Positions 12,001 through 23,400 of a DNA stretch of 60,000 nucleotides are shown one piece after another. Position 1 is the stretch's first letter. The number at the start of each line of letters is the position of its first letter. The translations under genes and the position numbers were made by a program. This DNA comes from Takakia lepidozioides (lineage: Eukaryota; Streptophyta; Takakiopsida; Takakiales; Takakiaceae). The notes under the pieces are model-generated. The model was not told the origin of the DNA, did not search any database, and was given only the letters and a program-made list of their open reading frames with translations. Location of the stretch: assembly GCA_030704615.1 (NCBI GenBank), contig CM060731.1:54174221-54234220 (forward strand), given 5' to 3'.

Positions 12001-13959
12001 CATAGCCTTGTGGCCATAGACCCCACGCCCAGTTTGAGTGGAACAAAAGGGAACAGACACTACCTTTGTGAGGGGCTCACTCCAGTAGTGGGACTTACCT
12101 TGACATAGACAATCAGTTCAGGCTTTCCAGATATCCTCTAGAAAGCCTTCACACCAGCGTCAACCTTCTGTGTTGAGCTGCCCAGCAATTAGACCCCAAC
12201 AGGGCCAGGGCTTTAGGATCAGCCTCAAGATTTTCGAAGTTGGTGAACAGAGGTGCAGGAACAATGATCTGATGTTCCTGAAGAGGGTCACTATCTGTTC
12301 ACAGGTAGGCTCCCTGCCCTAAGTTTAAATTTCAGTCTAGTACCGAGGGTAGGTAGGCCCTTCAGATTATCCTTAAGGTCCTCGCCATGTCACAGACTGG
12401 AAACAAATTCAGGAAAGTTTTTGGCCTAACTTCATTTTCATCGGACAGTCTTCAGGCATCCGACATGGCATTAGACACTGCAATCTGCAGGTCAGCTTCA
12501 TCTAGCAAGGTCAATTCTTCAGGGCTAATATTCAGATACTTGAAAATCTCTTCTAGCCTTTTCCGCCAGGACTTCGCCTGTGTAACAGGATGGTCTTGCT
12601 TCCAAGAATAAGAGGTTGTTTGCCGTAGCCTGTGGCCATTGACCCGTTGCTCCCAAGAAATAGAGTCCATTGTTTTAGGGTAGCTAGTAATAGTCATACG
12701 ATTGGCCCCACCATCTGACCCTGAATTCATCACATCGAGAGCTTCCGGGAGCTGTTCTAGAGCATGCTGACATGCTCTCTTTGAGCACCGCAACCTGAAT
12801 GGATTCCTGAGATTGGCAGAGAAAGAGAAAGAGTGAAAGTGACTTGAAAGTGGATGGAATGGGGGGAAATAGAGAGAAGATCAAGAAACCCTACACTAGG
12901 ATCCAGCTGGGCTTGTATCCTGGAGGATCCTTATCCCACAAGGAAGTAATGGAGTTCAACTTCGCAAACCACTGTTCTACACATCTGACTCTGGGTAGTC
13001 CTATGGGCTGGTTCAATGTCACTTCACAGGTCAATTTCAAGTGGGTACTTGCCTTGTTCCTGAGAGCATGTTCTGACTCAGTATTCTACTGAAGATGCCA
13101 CAGCTCATCATCATTTAAACCTCGAGTATCTTCTTGATATCTTGCCATTCAGAGCTAAGCTTTGTCCCTCAAGCTCATTCTGTTCACCTACATTTTACAA
13201 AGTTGTACACAGGTATGGTGGATCACTCTGCAAAGTTTCCGACTGGATGTGGGTTGACTCGCATTGAAGGCAGCGGTAAGTTTTGCATCTATGACGTAGT
13301 AGGTGATGGTCCGTTTCCCACGCAAAACACAGAGACAAGCAGATCCAATATTAGCTGTCACATACTTCATGAAACCATGAACACACCATCGAATAATACC
13401 AACATTGATACAGCATTGTTGGCAAGATATCCTTTCAACTTGGAAAAGGAAATGTCCATTTACCGTCGGTGGCAAGTTGAGATCATCATGATATCGTTTG
13501 ATTGCCTCTGAAAGCTCCAACACAGCATCTGAATGTGAACCAAATCAGATCAATCTCTATTGAAACCGATAGGCGGTGATTAGAGGGGTATTGCCACTTG
13601 AAAAACATGGGCGTATACCCTCGACCTACTACATCATGATACTGACCGGAAGAGCCCACATTCTCAGACCAGACAAACTTCTGCACATCATACATCAAGA
13701 AAGATGCTGAGTTTGCAAGAAAGAAACACTTTCGAAGAACATCAATTCAGTCATCTGGGAGGCCTTATCTACTGAACTTACTTTTTCGAGCACACTCCAG
13801 AATATAGTCAACGCTAACTTGGTCAAGGTCAATGTCATCAAATGAGACTGCCCCTGGGGGCATCACTACTTTCTTCACAACACTAGCTGAGAGGAGGAAG
13901 TTGAGAAGCTCCCGTCTGTCACACCGAAAGCGCTGCAGTAGTAGCCCATGGCCGCTGAC
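3090..13959 (-). CDS. PATROL1: PATROL1-like Munc13/MUN-domain protein (DUF810), partial gene
   Basis: Plant PATROL1-family proteins are Munc13-like and act in membrane trafficking; Arabidopsis PATROL1 helps move the AHA1 proton pump to the plasma membrane of guard cells. Exons recognised (minus strand, 5' to 3'): 13782-13959 (RRELLNFLLSASVVKKVVMP, then VSFDDIDLDQVSVDYILE), 13464-13528 (LELSEAIKRYHDDLNLPPT), 11338-11629 (GEVFFLVTHPDCSG.. to LPAFSTG), 10672-10738 (LSDDDLRETAYEVLLASVG), 10009-10119 (INLLIEGLFVHPALGLEHSD), 6285-6475 (GEVCHWADGYHLNVHLYEN), 5745-5846 (EVEEILELLKSTWRVLGIT), 4798-5028 (YVLTGESALLQ.. to KQWADKQLGDYHLHFAD), 3090-3275 (NHEHPLALLAEEVQMLAQRD). All have GT-AG borders. The first four are phase-consistent with one another, as are 6285-6475, 5745-5846 and 4798-5028. 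The Met exon lies upstream of 13959. Pieces expected between 10119 and 10672, between 6475 and 10009, and between 3275 and 4798 were not found. The C-terminal half lies off the left edge. Confidence 0.9.
3320..4790. other. PATROL1 intron, no feature recognised
   Basis: About 1.5 kb between two recognised PATROL1 exons. Homologues have roughly 50 residues here, so an exon is expected on the minus strand. I could not find it by eye, nor any repeat I can name. Confidence 0.4.
5220..5440 (+). repeat. Tandem duplication of a LINE 3'-end derived segment
   Basis: Two head-to-tail copies (about 5228-5333 and 5338-5432) share an AGAAGAATTCTTATGTCTGT block followed by a GGATGTTGTTTGCC..TTCTGGCCATTGACCCC block. 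The second block is the LINE 3' non-coding sequence seen at 160-200 and 2395-2430. It lies in the PATROL1 intron between the exons at 5028 and 5745. Confidence 0.7.
6690..8450 (-). mobile_element. LINE fragment, RT region, degenerate (copy 3)
   Basis: Minus-strand LINE remnants inside a PATROL1 intron. The RT amino-terminal part lies at 8432-8109 (DGIVNELITCGGDP.., then GNYRGITLLSAVGKLFCRI, EGQAGFGEI). Palm and thumb pieces follow at 8029-7437, with the C-terminal domain at 7310-7116. A tail-like TTTATAAA and (ATTTC) segment sits near 6690-6720. Frames are interrupted many times and the catalytic palm box is not intact. Confidence 0.8.
8795..8900 (+). repeat. Two LINE 3' tail pieces
   Basis: Two copies of the tail motif (GGACGTTATAAAGCACCATT and GGACATTATAAAGTACCATT, each followed by TCATTTC units) lie 60 bp apart in plus orientation. 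They are 3'-end fragments with no coding part. The opposite orientation to copy 3 shows that they are independent insertions or rearranged ends. Confidence 0.6.
9070..9530 (+). repeat. Tandem duplication of about 170 bp, second copy split by a solo LTR
   Basis: Copy 1 (about 9070-9235) and copy 2 (about 9240-9530) share CCCCCCAAGGAC..CAGTCCTACT, an AATTGGCATCAGGGCAA block and a CCTATATTTGAAAGCTAACT block. Copy 2 is interrupted by the TRIM solo LTR, so the duplication is older than that insertion. Confidence 0.7.
9286..9411 (+). mobile_element. Solo LTR of the TRIM family with a broken tRNA-like module
   Basis: Single LTR, TGTTGGAGG..TTCCAACA, flanked by the 5-bp duplication CTACT (9281-9285 and 9412-9416). 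It aligns along its whole length with the LTRs at 584 and 804, apart from a deletion of about 18 nt. That deletion removes the acceptor 5' strand and half of the D arm, so the A box is lost while the B box remains. It probably arose by recombination between the two LTRs of a full element. Confidence 0.88.
11338..11629 (-). CDS. PATROL1: PATROL1 exon with acidic linker (part of the gene 3090-13959)
   Basis: The best-defined long exon of the gene, 292 nt. The acceptor is TGTATGCAG and the donor is GTATGAG. It begins in phase 0 and ends in phase 1, matching the next exon at 10738. It codes a proline- and serine-rich linker (GEVFFLVTHPDC, APTRPPPPK) followed by an acidic stretch (DAEIDDFENGADEDE), which in the family links the N-terminal helical segment to the DDLRETAYE motif. 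It is listed separately because a false long frame (11297-11683) overlaps it. Confidence 0.85.
11720..12830 (-). mobile_element. LINE fragment (copy 4) in a PATROL1 intron
   Basis: Minus-strand LINE 3' part. The C-terminal domain lies at 12793-12387 (SWKQDHPVTQAKSWRKRLEE, ISPEELTLLDEADL), followed by zinc knuckle remnants and the 3' end with the tail (ATTTC)n, seen on the plus strand as GAAATGAAATGAAATG at 11721-11737. A stem AAGCTC-ATA-GAGCTT lies at 11764-11778. It sits between PATROL1 exons at 11629 and 13464. Confidence 0.8.
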
Positions 13960-14035
13960 CTGTGAGCATATGCCGAAAGACAGCTCTATCACCCGTTTCG
14001 AGCTATGGTTCCAAGAGCCCTTACAGAGCACCAAT

Positions 14036-14037
<2 letters not shown>

Positions 14038-14097
<60 letters not shown>
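14038..14097 (+). repeat. (TC)n microsatellite
   Basis: About 28 perfect TC units, just upstream (gene sense) of the first recognised PATROL1 exon. GA/CT tracts in plant 5' regions often lie in untranslated leaders. Here its position between the expected Met exon and exon 13782-13959 fits an intron or leader. Confidence 0.95.
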
Positions 14098-14098
<1 letters not shown>

Positions 14099-14519
14099 CC
14101 TCTGAATATGGCTAGCACCACTATTGGACTTAATCCTGTCATGGTGTTGAGAAATTGCTTTTTGAGCTTCTGGTACATTTCTGTTGGTAAGGAGAATGGT
14201 ACCTCCACGAAGGTTCGTAGTGAACGAAATGGCGAACTAATCCATGATATCTTGTGCTAGGTCTGGTAGCAGCAGCATGGAGAATATTTCTACATCATCC
14301 AGTCAATGTACATTGCTCTCTTGGCTGGTCCACTGTAGCCAATGCCTTGTGTAAAAATTAGGAAACCTGAAGAGAGAGGCTTGAGGGTGTTTTTTTTCTC
14401 TCTCTCCCTCTCTCTGCCCAATAGGAAGCCTATTGCCATTGGGTGGACTGGACGTCAGAGTAGATAAATGTCTCTGTGACTAAATGCCAACCTGGTGACC
14501 TCGTGCCTTTGTTTGTTTG

Positions 14520-14605
14520 TTCCTCTCTCATGTTTTCTTCCACTTTGTCCCATAAGCTCTATGAGCTTTCCGCGGACGTTTTAAAGCACCATTTCATTTC
14601 ATTTG
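14520..14605 (+). repeat. LINE 3' end with hairpin and ATTTC tail
   Basis: Contains a perfect stem AAGCTC-TAT-GAGCTT (14554-14568), then CCGCGGACG, TTTAAAGCACC and TTTCATTTCATTT. This is the reverse complement arrangement of 11721-11790 and similar to 6850-6895, and marks a LINE 3' terminus in plus orientation with no coding sequence attached. Confidence 0.65.
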
Positions 14606-14649
14606 TTTTGACCTGAAGCACTCTACTTCAGGTAAGATAGTACATTGGA

Positions 14650-15830
14650 TTTAGTTGGGGAGAACCCGGCCTCTCCCTCTTTAGAATACGTATCCCCTCC
14701 ACTTGAAGTAGGCAGTTGCATGCTCTATCTTGCATGCTTAGCACCTGCTCTAGGGATTGCCCTTGTGTTTCAACATCTAGCCTGCAAAATATGAAATCCT
14801 CCGTGAAAAAGCTCTGGATACTGTCCGTACTCCCCAGGGTGATTCTGGGAACTGGTCACTTCTGCCAAAGCTTCATGAGTAGTTTTTGGGGATGGACGAT
14901 GTGTCCTTTAAAAGTACTTGCTCAAATCTAGGCTTGAGGATGTCTTCAAAGGCTTTATCTGCTTCAACACAAAGTGTTCTCTCGGTAGACATGTAGACAA
15001 CCCACAAAGGGCAGGAGACATGGGAAACTCCAGAGAAGCTACTTAGGGATATCAATGGCTATAAGATGGTTCGGTAAGCTGTGTGTCCTTAAGATGCTGG
15101 CTGAGACTGAAATTGAAGTGTGACGTGAGGGCTAAGGACCTCAGCGCAAATGTGAATGCCATTTGCTTGAAGAACTTGTCCCACTTCAAATCGTTTCCTT
15201 TGCTTAGCTAGCCCACAGAAGTTAAAGGTGGAGAGCCGCAGACCAGCTTCTTGCATACGAATTGTCTGACGTCTAGGTGGCTTTTCAATGCTCCTAGACA
15301 TCCTGCAATTCTGCATTGGTGGGCCTGTTTCATTGCGTGTGGGCTTTGATCGTCGTTGTAGACTTTGAGGATTGGCATGGCATTGAGCATGCCATATCCT
15401 TCATTCACTAGTTGATCCATCCTTGCATGCGTAGGCATGTCTGACTCTTCTAGGGCAACCTCTTCCAGCGCTTCAAACAGATTGGAAACTTTCAGTTTAA
15501 AGTCCCCATCTTTGACTGTCTTCCTCGAGTGCCTCATTGAGTCACCAATGTCTAGGATCACTCTCCAACCAGTCAAGAGTCGAACTTCTCTGAGATTAAT
15601 TTGAAGTGAATCCCTACTTGCAGCATTCTTAGACATTGTCACCTTCAATGCACCTCTGATACCAAGTTTCCAGACGATGTCATCAGCCACAGGACTCTCA
15701 GCAAAGTTCCTCACCAAAGGCCATGTGGTCTTGTTAGGTGACTTCAATGCCCAGGTGGGCAAGGGTCTACAACAGGACCATGTTGTAGGGCTTTTGGGTG
15801 AGGATGAGCAGTTTTCCAATCGCAAGACTT
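14650..15830 (-). mobile_element. LINE 5' region: ORF1-like frame and endonuclease start, degenerate
   Basis: The minus-strand open frame 15825-15208 (205 codons) has no motif I can name. It leads into RLSTFNFCGLAKQRKRFEVG (about 15240-15180), which resembles the opening strand of LINE apurinic-type endonucleases. Further pieces run to about 14870. It therefore represents the end of ORF1 and the first part of the endonuclease of the LINE family seen elsewhere in 3'-truncated form. Frames are broken. Confidence 0.55.
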
Positions 15831-16905
15831 ATCAATTTGCTAGTAGAACTTCAGCTTCTGACCTTGAACAATAGGTCCATAGAAGACCCACAGTGGACTC
15901 GTAAAAAAGCCCAAACTGGGGAACGGTCCATTGTGGATTATCTCGAAGTGGATAAGTTGTTAACTGGGGAACGGTCCATTGTGGATTATCTCGAAGTGGA
16001 TAAGTTGTTCCCCCAGTGTGCCAAAGTGGTGGTTGATAGAACCATATTGGTACTTCTGACTACTTTCTTGTCTGAACTGATATCAAAAGGTGTATTCTTA
16101 ACACCAAGAGATATGTGAAACATTCAATTCGAAAGTGGCGCATGAAAAAATCCAGAAGGAAGATGTCCAGACAGAATATGTCCAGGCCTTAAATGAGGCT
16201 TCCCTCACTTTATCCAATCACTCCAAGACCTCACTTCCTGCTTAGGTGATGCAAGAAGCAAAGTCGAACGAGCTGTGGATTCTGAGTTTCGCCATCTTTG
16301 CGGCTGATAAGATCATTGGGAGGAAACTAATTGTCTGTCGTGGAGCAGTAAATTGGTGGACCAATGAGATCAAGCTCAAGATTCCTGTTGGCGGAGAGAA
16401 TTTCAAGTATCTGAATTTTAGTCCAGAAGAACTGACCCTACTGGATGAACCTGACCTGGAGGGGTTGTGTCCAAAGCCAAGTCTGATGCCCAAAGAATGT
16501 CAGATAAAATGAAGTTAGGCATATAACTTCCCTGAACTTGTTTCCAGTCTGTGAGATGGGCAAGGACTTTAAGGATGATCTGAAGGGCTTACCTACCCTT
16601 CAGCACTAGACTGAAATTTAAACTCGGGGCAGGGAGCAAGACACTGGATACATTGTCTGGGGTATTTTCACCAGAGAGTGACCTACTTCATGAACATCAA
16701 GAACATGGTTCCTGCACCTCTGTTCACCACTTGTGTGAAGGGCATTCTAGAGGATATCTGGAAAGCCCGAACTAATTGTTTATATCAAGAGAAGTCACAC
16801 TACTGGAATGAGCCCCTGACAAAGGACATATTCCCTATGTTTCCGTCCAAACTGGGCACAGGGTCTACGGCCACAAGGCTACAGCAAACAAAGTCTTAAA
16901 GGTAC
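15690..16905 (+). mobile_element. LINE endonuclease and C-terminal pieces, rearranged (copy 5)
   Basis: Plus-strand LINE remnants. Endonuclease motif VVLLGDFNAQVGKG lies at about 15728-15772, then ERSIVDYLE twice (15922-15950 and 15968-15996) because of a 46-nt tandem duplication. After a jump comes the C-terminal domain (NFSPEELTLLDEPDLEG, 16415-16465), and then the 3' end with YQEKSHYWNEPLTK (16780-16820). Most of the reverse transcriptase is deleted. It abuts the minus-strand LINE part at 14650-15830, which makes a scrambled cluster. Confidence 0.7.
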
Positions 16906-16909
16906 ATTC

Positions 16910-19900
16910 TCTCTCTCAGACAGGCCGCAGGGCCTACACAGCCTGACTGCTCCAGCAAAGAAAGGCTCAGGATCTCTCTGTCTCCAGTTGCCATCAGTAT
17001 TGGCATCTTGCATATTGGACACAGCACACGCTAAAGGGCTTTAAAAGTAGAACTCATCCCAATAACCATTTCACTTCCCGTTAGGTCCAACACCGAGAAC
17101 TATTCTACTGCTGCACACGCAATGTACTCGTATTGAAGAATCATAGCTCGTAAAACTGGCAGTGAATTCCATGATCATCTGCAAGAAGTAACTTGGGCTG
17201 CTTTGCATCGATGCAAGTCTAAAACCCTCCAAGGGTTTTAATTTCAGGTAACAAACTCATTCTGAGCATGTGAAAGCACATTGATAAGGCACTACACATG
17301 AATCAACCGGACGAAAGCCGGAGAAATTGGTGGAATACACATGTACAGGGTAGGGCATGCCTCTGAGACGACTCCAGAGGGGCAAGATGTGTAGTGATTG
17401 TTAACACCTTGTTCCTACCTGCCATCTACATATCAACTCAGGCTGCACCTTGCTGCAGTTTGCTGAGGTTTTAAATTGCATAGCCATTGCCATAACCTCA
17501 TTTTGAATTTTAGGACAATATGTTCCAATGACATGTTCCTTTACCGGTCGCAGAACGATTGACCTCACCAATGGCAACAGTCTCAACAAACCTTGCTGTA
17601 GCCTACGCAAATATAAGATCAAGTCTACGTCTCTATCTCGTGCTGTCTGATCCATTTGCAGTTTGAGCATTATTGTCAAGTTGCAGACACCATATAAGCA
17701 TTCCTGTCAAATCTCCATCTGACACAATGTTGGGAAGTATCTCACTGAGTAGATTGCGAAAAAATCGGGTTGGTCATATCCCCGTTCGATTCATTCTCCC
17801 GTATCTAGAGGCTATCTCCAGTGATTCATTGCATGAATACAGCCAGGCCTTCAACCACAAAACCTTTCTTTTAAGCTCTACCATCTTGAAAATTGCAGTG
17901 ACTCACATGTGACACAAAATAGATTCTTTCAGGAATGCGAAGACAATGATGAGGACGAATGTACAAGACAAACTCCACAATTGGGTATCAACCAAAACTG
18001 TTTCAGAGTAATATCCTAGACAAAATGGAATATTCAGACAGTTCTGAAAGCATGAGAGTGAGGGCCATGGATATAAAAATCTTGTAGATTCATTGCAGCT
18101 CTAGATTCAATAATACTGACAGCTATTTTTTTCTTTTGAAAGCCGAGCACATGGCGAGTAAACCACGCAATGCTACACATTTTCTTGGTAGCTGACTAGA
18201 TGAACCAGTAAACCACACATGCTCTCAGTCCAATCATCAGTCCCAACAGCCAGGCTACCAATGGCAAGCCTGCAGGGAGTGCAGATTTCCATCCAGGCAC
18301 CCCTGTGGACATGCTCAACAATACTTCGCTGTAATGACGCTCTTCACAGCAATGACCCCAAGCAAGTTACTATGGATCATGCAAGGAAAAACAAAGACCA
18401 ATAGAGAGACTTATAGAGGGATAAAGAGCAGCTCAAAGAAACAGGAGTCAAGACAACGTATCAGAGAAGAAGATACATACCCATCCATGGTGCCAAGTAT
18501 GCTTGCAGTTGCCTTACAACAAGTCTCATTAATCATCCATTAGCTTCACTTTGTTTTCAGCTCACTGAGGGCAATGTCAGCACCAGAAAGAGTTGACATT
18601 AATGAGGAGAGGTATCAGTCAACAAGAAGGCCTACCACTATAGTAAACAGTGTAACACACAGAGACACCATATTCTACAGTGGTTGCCTGGAGATCTCAT
18701 GCAACAGTGATGTGCAAAGGAGAGAAGAGGAAGAAATTCTTAGGCTCACATGAGAGAGATAAGGGGGTTGGGGGGTGAGGTGCATTGTGGAGGGAAGGCA
18801 ATCGCAGGCAACATGTTCATTGAAAAATGGTCACCAAATGGCCTGCATTGCACATTGGAGTCCCCAAACAGTCTCACAGTTCCACACGCACATTTGTAGA
18901 CCCAGAACATGCTGCAATGGATTAGCTCCAAGCAGAAGCAATCTCAATGGTACTCAGGCATACGAGTAAGATTAAGGTGGAGGAGCTCCGTTCAAGCAGC
19001 TGATTCAGGTATGTCAAGTCCATGATATGTATGTGTTCGCATGAGGGGAGAGAGAGCGCCTGCTATCATGGGGTGATCTTGAAAAAAGCAGCCAAATCTA
19101 GGACTGCAACCCCGGTAGACTACGACCGTCAAGGCCTACTGGATGCGTGAATTGTGCTTACATGTCTCTGTAAAACCACAAGAAAACATTGTGTGGCTGA
19201 ACCAATTGCTTCGAATTGATGGACATTAGTTTCTAGCGGAATCAGAGAAACGGGAACGAGAAAGGGATGGAAGAGGACGCTTGCAGCACTGAGAACCAAA
19301 AGTGGTAAGAACAATCAGACACAGTAACTGAGCCTGCAAAGATTTAGAGAGGGACACAGACAGAGGATCCGTAAGAGATTACGAGACTAGAAAAGTAGCA
19401 GTGAGAAGAGAGAGAAAGAGGATACCCACGAAAACTCATAATCCTCCGAGCCTGAAAGAGAGAGCACAGGCCTCCGCAGTAAACGCTCCGGCGTGCAAGA
19501 CTTGGTCGCTCTCTACCAAAGGTCTCAGCCAATCGGGAAGAAGAATGACAAGTCAGCATACAAAGCTGGGATCTGGCAAGACTTCGGGATTGGAAGAGCA
19601 GGGACCTGACACAGCCTTGTCACGTTCGAGTTGCAATCCCAGCACCAAGATGGAACAGCAGCCCTGCAGGACAGCTGGAGCCAAAGCCAGCCCGTATTGT
19701 ATCTACTTACTTTTGCACTGCCCTGCCATCCCTCTTTTTTCTGTCTGTGTCAGCCCAGCCCCACCATCATCAACCAATGGAACTATCGATTCCCCACATC
19801 CGACCTGTCCTTGTACAGTGTGGTCTAATGTGTATGATACCCAACTACTCCAGTGAAGATCGATGAGAATTCCACCTAGACTTCTACCGAATTGACTGTC

Positions 19901-20460
19901 GGGGGTTCGAAACTGTTTTCAGACTACATAGCCCAAATAGAGAGAGCAACAAATGGGTATGGGAATCCTGCATAGCGTCTTGTTGAAAGAAGTGTTTGGG
20001 ATGCCTTTTGCTTACTCGACCAGTTCCTTGTGTTTGCTCCCTCGATAAGTTGGATGGCAGCTACAGCCCGAGAATCAATTGGATGATTTTGAGGCAATGG
20101 CCCACTGGCGTCTTCTTTTGAATACGCATAATACTTGTTGTGAGTGGAAGAAGAATTATGGTGGTGGGATTTACTCGTTTGTTATGCCATGGGATATCTA
20201 TCACGGACTTGCAACTGGATCGCTTCACTTTAGGCGAGAGAGAGAGAGAGAGAGAGAGCTACAATCTCGAGTACCTGCATTGACGGGATGAAATCGAGCT
20301 GAGTGACAGGCAGGTTACGTAGTTAAAAACGGGGCAGCTGAATCGGATGGAAGCAGCGTTGCCCATACTGGAGGAATGCAGCATTATGTCACAGGCAGGT
20401 TGAGGGGTATATTGCAGGAGCAAAGAAATACTCGTCAATATCAAGCAAAACTTCCAGTCT
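16910..20460. other. Intergenic region, no gene recognised
   Basis: About 3.5 kb between LINE debris and the first exon of the C45 gene. On the minus strand, 17880-17401 has short open frames (for example LILYLRRLQQGLLRLLPLV) that might be exons of an unknown gene, but I see no family match and no consistent splice phase. A short (GA)n tract lies at 20235-20258. The promoter and leader of the C45 gene should be near the right end; I see no clear TATA box. Confidence 0.4.
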
Positions 20461-20462
20461 AA

Positions 20463-23400
20463 ATGTGGGAGATGCCAACCATCAGCGAGCTCCGGCCTGG
20501 TTCTGACAGTATTAGGCTGTTCGGTCGAGAGGAGATAACCCAGCCGTGGCTACCCTGTTTGCGGGTCAAGACAAGCAGGGGCTATGAGCTGGGAGTTTCC
20601 ATCGGCCGTCACTTTTCTGTCATCATCCACAGCAGATCAGCGCGAGACCCTCATTTGCATTCAGAGATGCTCCCATTCGCTGCTTCTGAGGAGGGACAGC
20701 AACTCATATCAGCTCTCTCTACCACCAACAGGTGTAGAGTACTATCCTTTTCATTTGTGGCAAACATCTCTGGTCGTGGCTCTGTTCTCCATGTCATTGT
20801 CTCACTTAGAATGTCCTCCTGTCACGAGTGATGACAATACTGTTTGCAAACGAATCCTACAGGGAATTACATTCTTCTGGTGTGACAGATTTCTAGCAAA
20901 ACGCTCCCTTGGCGGTTTTCTCCATGGACAAAAAGATTTTCAGCCCTCTCAAATACATTGTCAACTCCAAGAGTGGCAGATTTCTAGTCACTTTTCATGT
21001 GACATACGCATACGCCCTTGTTACATACTGATTTGTATTGAGAACTCAAGCTACTTGCACTGTTATTGCACACACTTGATGAATTTCGCCCTGATGTAAG
21101 GCTTGCCTTTACCTTAGCATCAAATCACAACATGTATCCATGCATTCATTGTACTCTGCAGGGAGAAATATCCTGAGTACTGGAATGAAATGTTGGGTAC
21201 TGCTGATGGTAGTGGAGTGCCCTTTCTTCAGGTGTGTTCCATTCTTGTCTGCTCATCTTACCTCTCTCCATCTCCCATGTGTCTTCTCTCTCACCTTCCT
21301 TTCACCCTTTTTCCCACTGATCTGGTTGGATGTGTGTTTGACATCGCTCCACGATGTGATGATTCAAAGGTCTTTAGGGATTCCTTTTGATCACAAATCA
21401 GACGGTAAAGTTTAACACCGTCTCAATATCTAGTTCTGTATCTCAATCAGGTGTTAATAAACGAAATCATGTGTGTGTTATCCAGCTTGGCTTGTTTGGA
21501 GAACCATGACTCATTCTCAAAGCACTCTACCTCAGTGATTTAAAATTTAACTATTCATTCAGTTTTCCACTGGGTCCAAGAGTCATTGAATGAATGAAGA
21601 ATATAGGAGGAAACTGAATCAAGGATTAAAATATAGAGGGATTGCTTCACTGGAATCTAAAAACGAGAACTACGTAACTTTTTGTCAGACAAGGGCAGGG
21701 CTTTGTCAATGCAGGTCTTGTTGTTGAATATGAAGAAAGAAATTGCCCCCTTCTTACCGAGCAAAGTTGTCAGTAGAATCATGGGGGAGGCTGACCAATG
21801 CAGCGATGTCTTGGTGTGCAATGACAACTTGGGATGCATTGCCCACAATGAGGACGCGGACGTGTCGCTTCTACATCATGTGTAATCTCTCTCTTTTTCT
21901 CAAGCAACTCCAATGATTCAACAACCAAGTTTTAATCTTGGTATAGAATGATGATACAGTTGAGATAGGGGCCCAGTTCAGTGAAGAACAGGGCAAATGT
22001 CGGTCAAGAGGGAACAAGCTGAATCGTGGCATATACTTACTCAGTGCCACCTCCCAGCCTTTTATGAACAGGTGGGGCGTCCTAGAGGGCCTTCCCACCA
22101 CGAACACGAGGACGGAGTATGAATTAAGTTTAGTTTGAATTCATGTTAACACAGCTGGCAGAAAAGGCACCCACAGTTTCCGATCTGTAGGTGGGCACTA
22201 TGGTAGCAAAAATGTCTTGATGCATTGCAGTGGGGAAAGCACTGCACCTCTTTCCATGCAGTTTGGAGAAGCTTGAGGCACAGGGTAAAGCTGCAGGCCT
22301 CCTTGGGTCTTGGCAAAATCAAAATGATTCTGTGGTAACGAGCTTGCTTGAGAACTTGTGAAGGTTATGAACAATTTTACCTTTATATTTGAGACCCCAT
22401 TACTGGAGTGAGTCTTACGCAGTAGCACAGGGTCCAGTCTGCTTTCCTCCCACCTCCCTTTCTTCTCCATCCAAACCAGGAGGTGCTGTCTATGCTTACA
22501 GACAAGAAAAGTTTAAATACATAAACTACCCCTCTCTGTGTCAGGGGTTAGCGTAAGCACATTATGTATTTGAATGGAAGAGCCAGTCATTGTTGCTTCT
22601 GTCACTGGTTTCGATAGAAAGTTTGCAACAACCGAGTGCATTGACAAAAAAAATCTGAAGCTTATAGAAAGCAAGATTGGAGACTGCAGCATTATTTGAA
22701 CCATTCTGTGAGACATTGAAGTGGTTCAAGCATGCATGGAAGAATTTCCATTGTGCACGCACACGTATGCATGCGTGCACATTGCAGGTTTTACAAAAGG
22801 AGTGATAAAGCCATGAGTCAAGATCCTTCTGTGTGGTGGTGGTGTAGGGTTAGGCTAATCACATGCCTATTTAGAGATTGCGCATGCCATTTACTAACTG
22901 CCAACCTGTGTGTCTGTTGGTAGTATGCTTTAACTCCACATTCTGTGCAGGTCGCCAAGTAGTTTATGTGAGTAAAATTTTGCCGTTTACCATGTTTGTC
23001 CAGCTTAACATCTGCATGCCTTTACTGAGCTTGATGGGGCATCTGTTAATCAAAACATGCTATGTGTCAGGTACCTAGTGCATGCAGAGCTAGAAGGTGG
23101 GCTGTCATTCATTGCATACACATATGCTGGAGAGCTGCCAAGCTGTGCTTTTGGATTCAACAGTTATGGTGTGGTGAGCATCTGGCGGTTTGCATTGTGT
23201 GAGGATTCTTTGGCAAGGCTGCCATAGAGTATCCAGGCTCATGACCTGAGCAGCCAGCAGGTTTACTTGACATTCAGCTGCTCTGAAATACCCAGTGACC
23301 CTGAGCTATGTCAAAATGATTTCTTACATTATAACCAAGATATATTTCATGTTTATATTCATGGTGATTTGAAACACATTTGATAACCAAGATTTCTAAC

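Noticed and set aside
13765-14208. 147-codon minus-strand frame treated as one protein
   Set aside because: It crosses the (TC)n microsatellite and an intron. Only 13782-13959 is a PATROL1 exon.
17401-17912. Unknown minus-strand gene upstream of PATROL1
   Set aside because: Leucine-rich frame pieces look protein-like but give no consistent splice phase or recognisable family, so it is mentioned only in the intergenic note.
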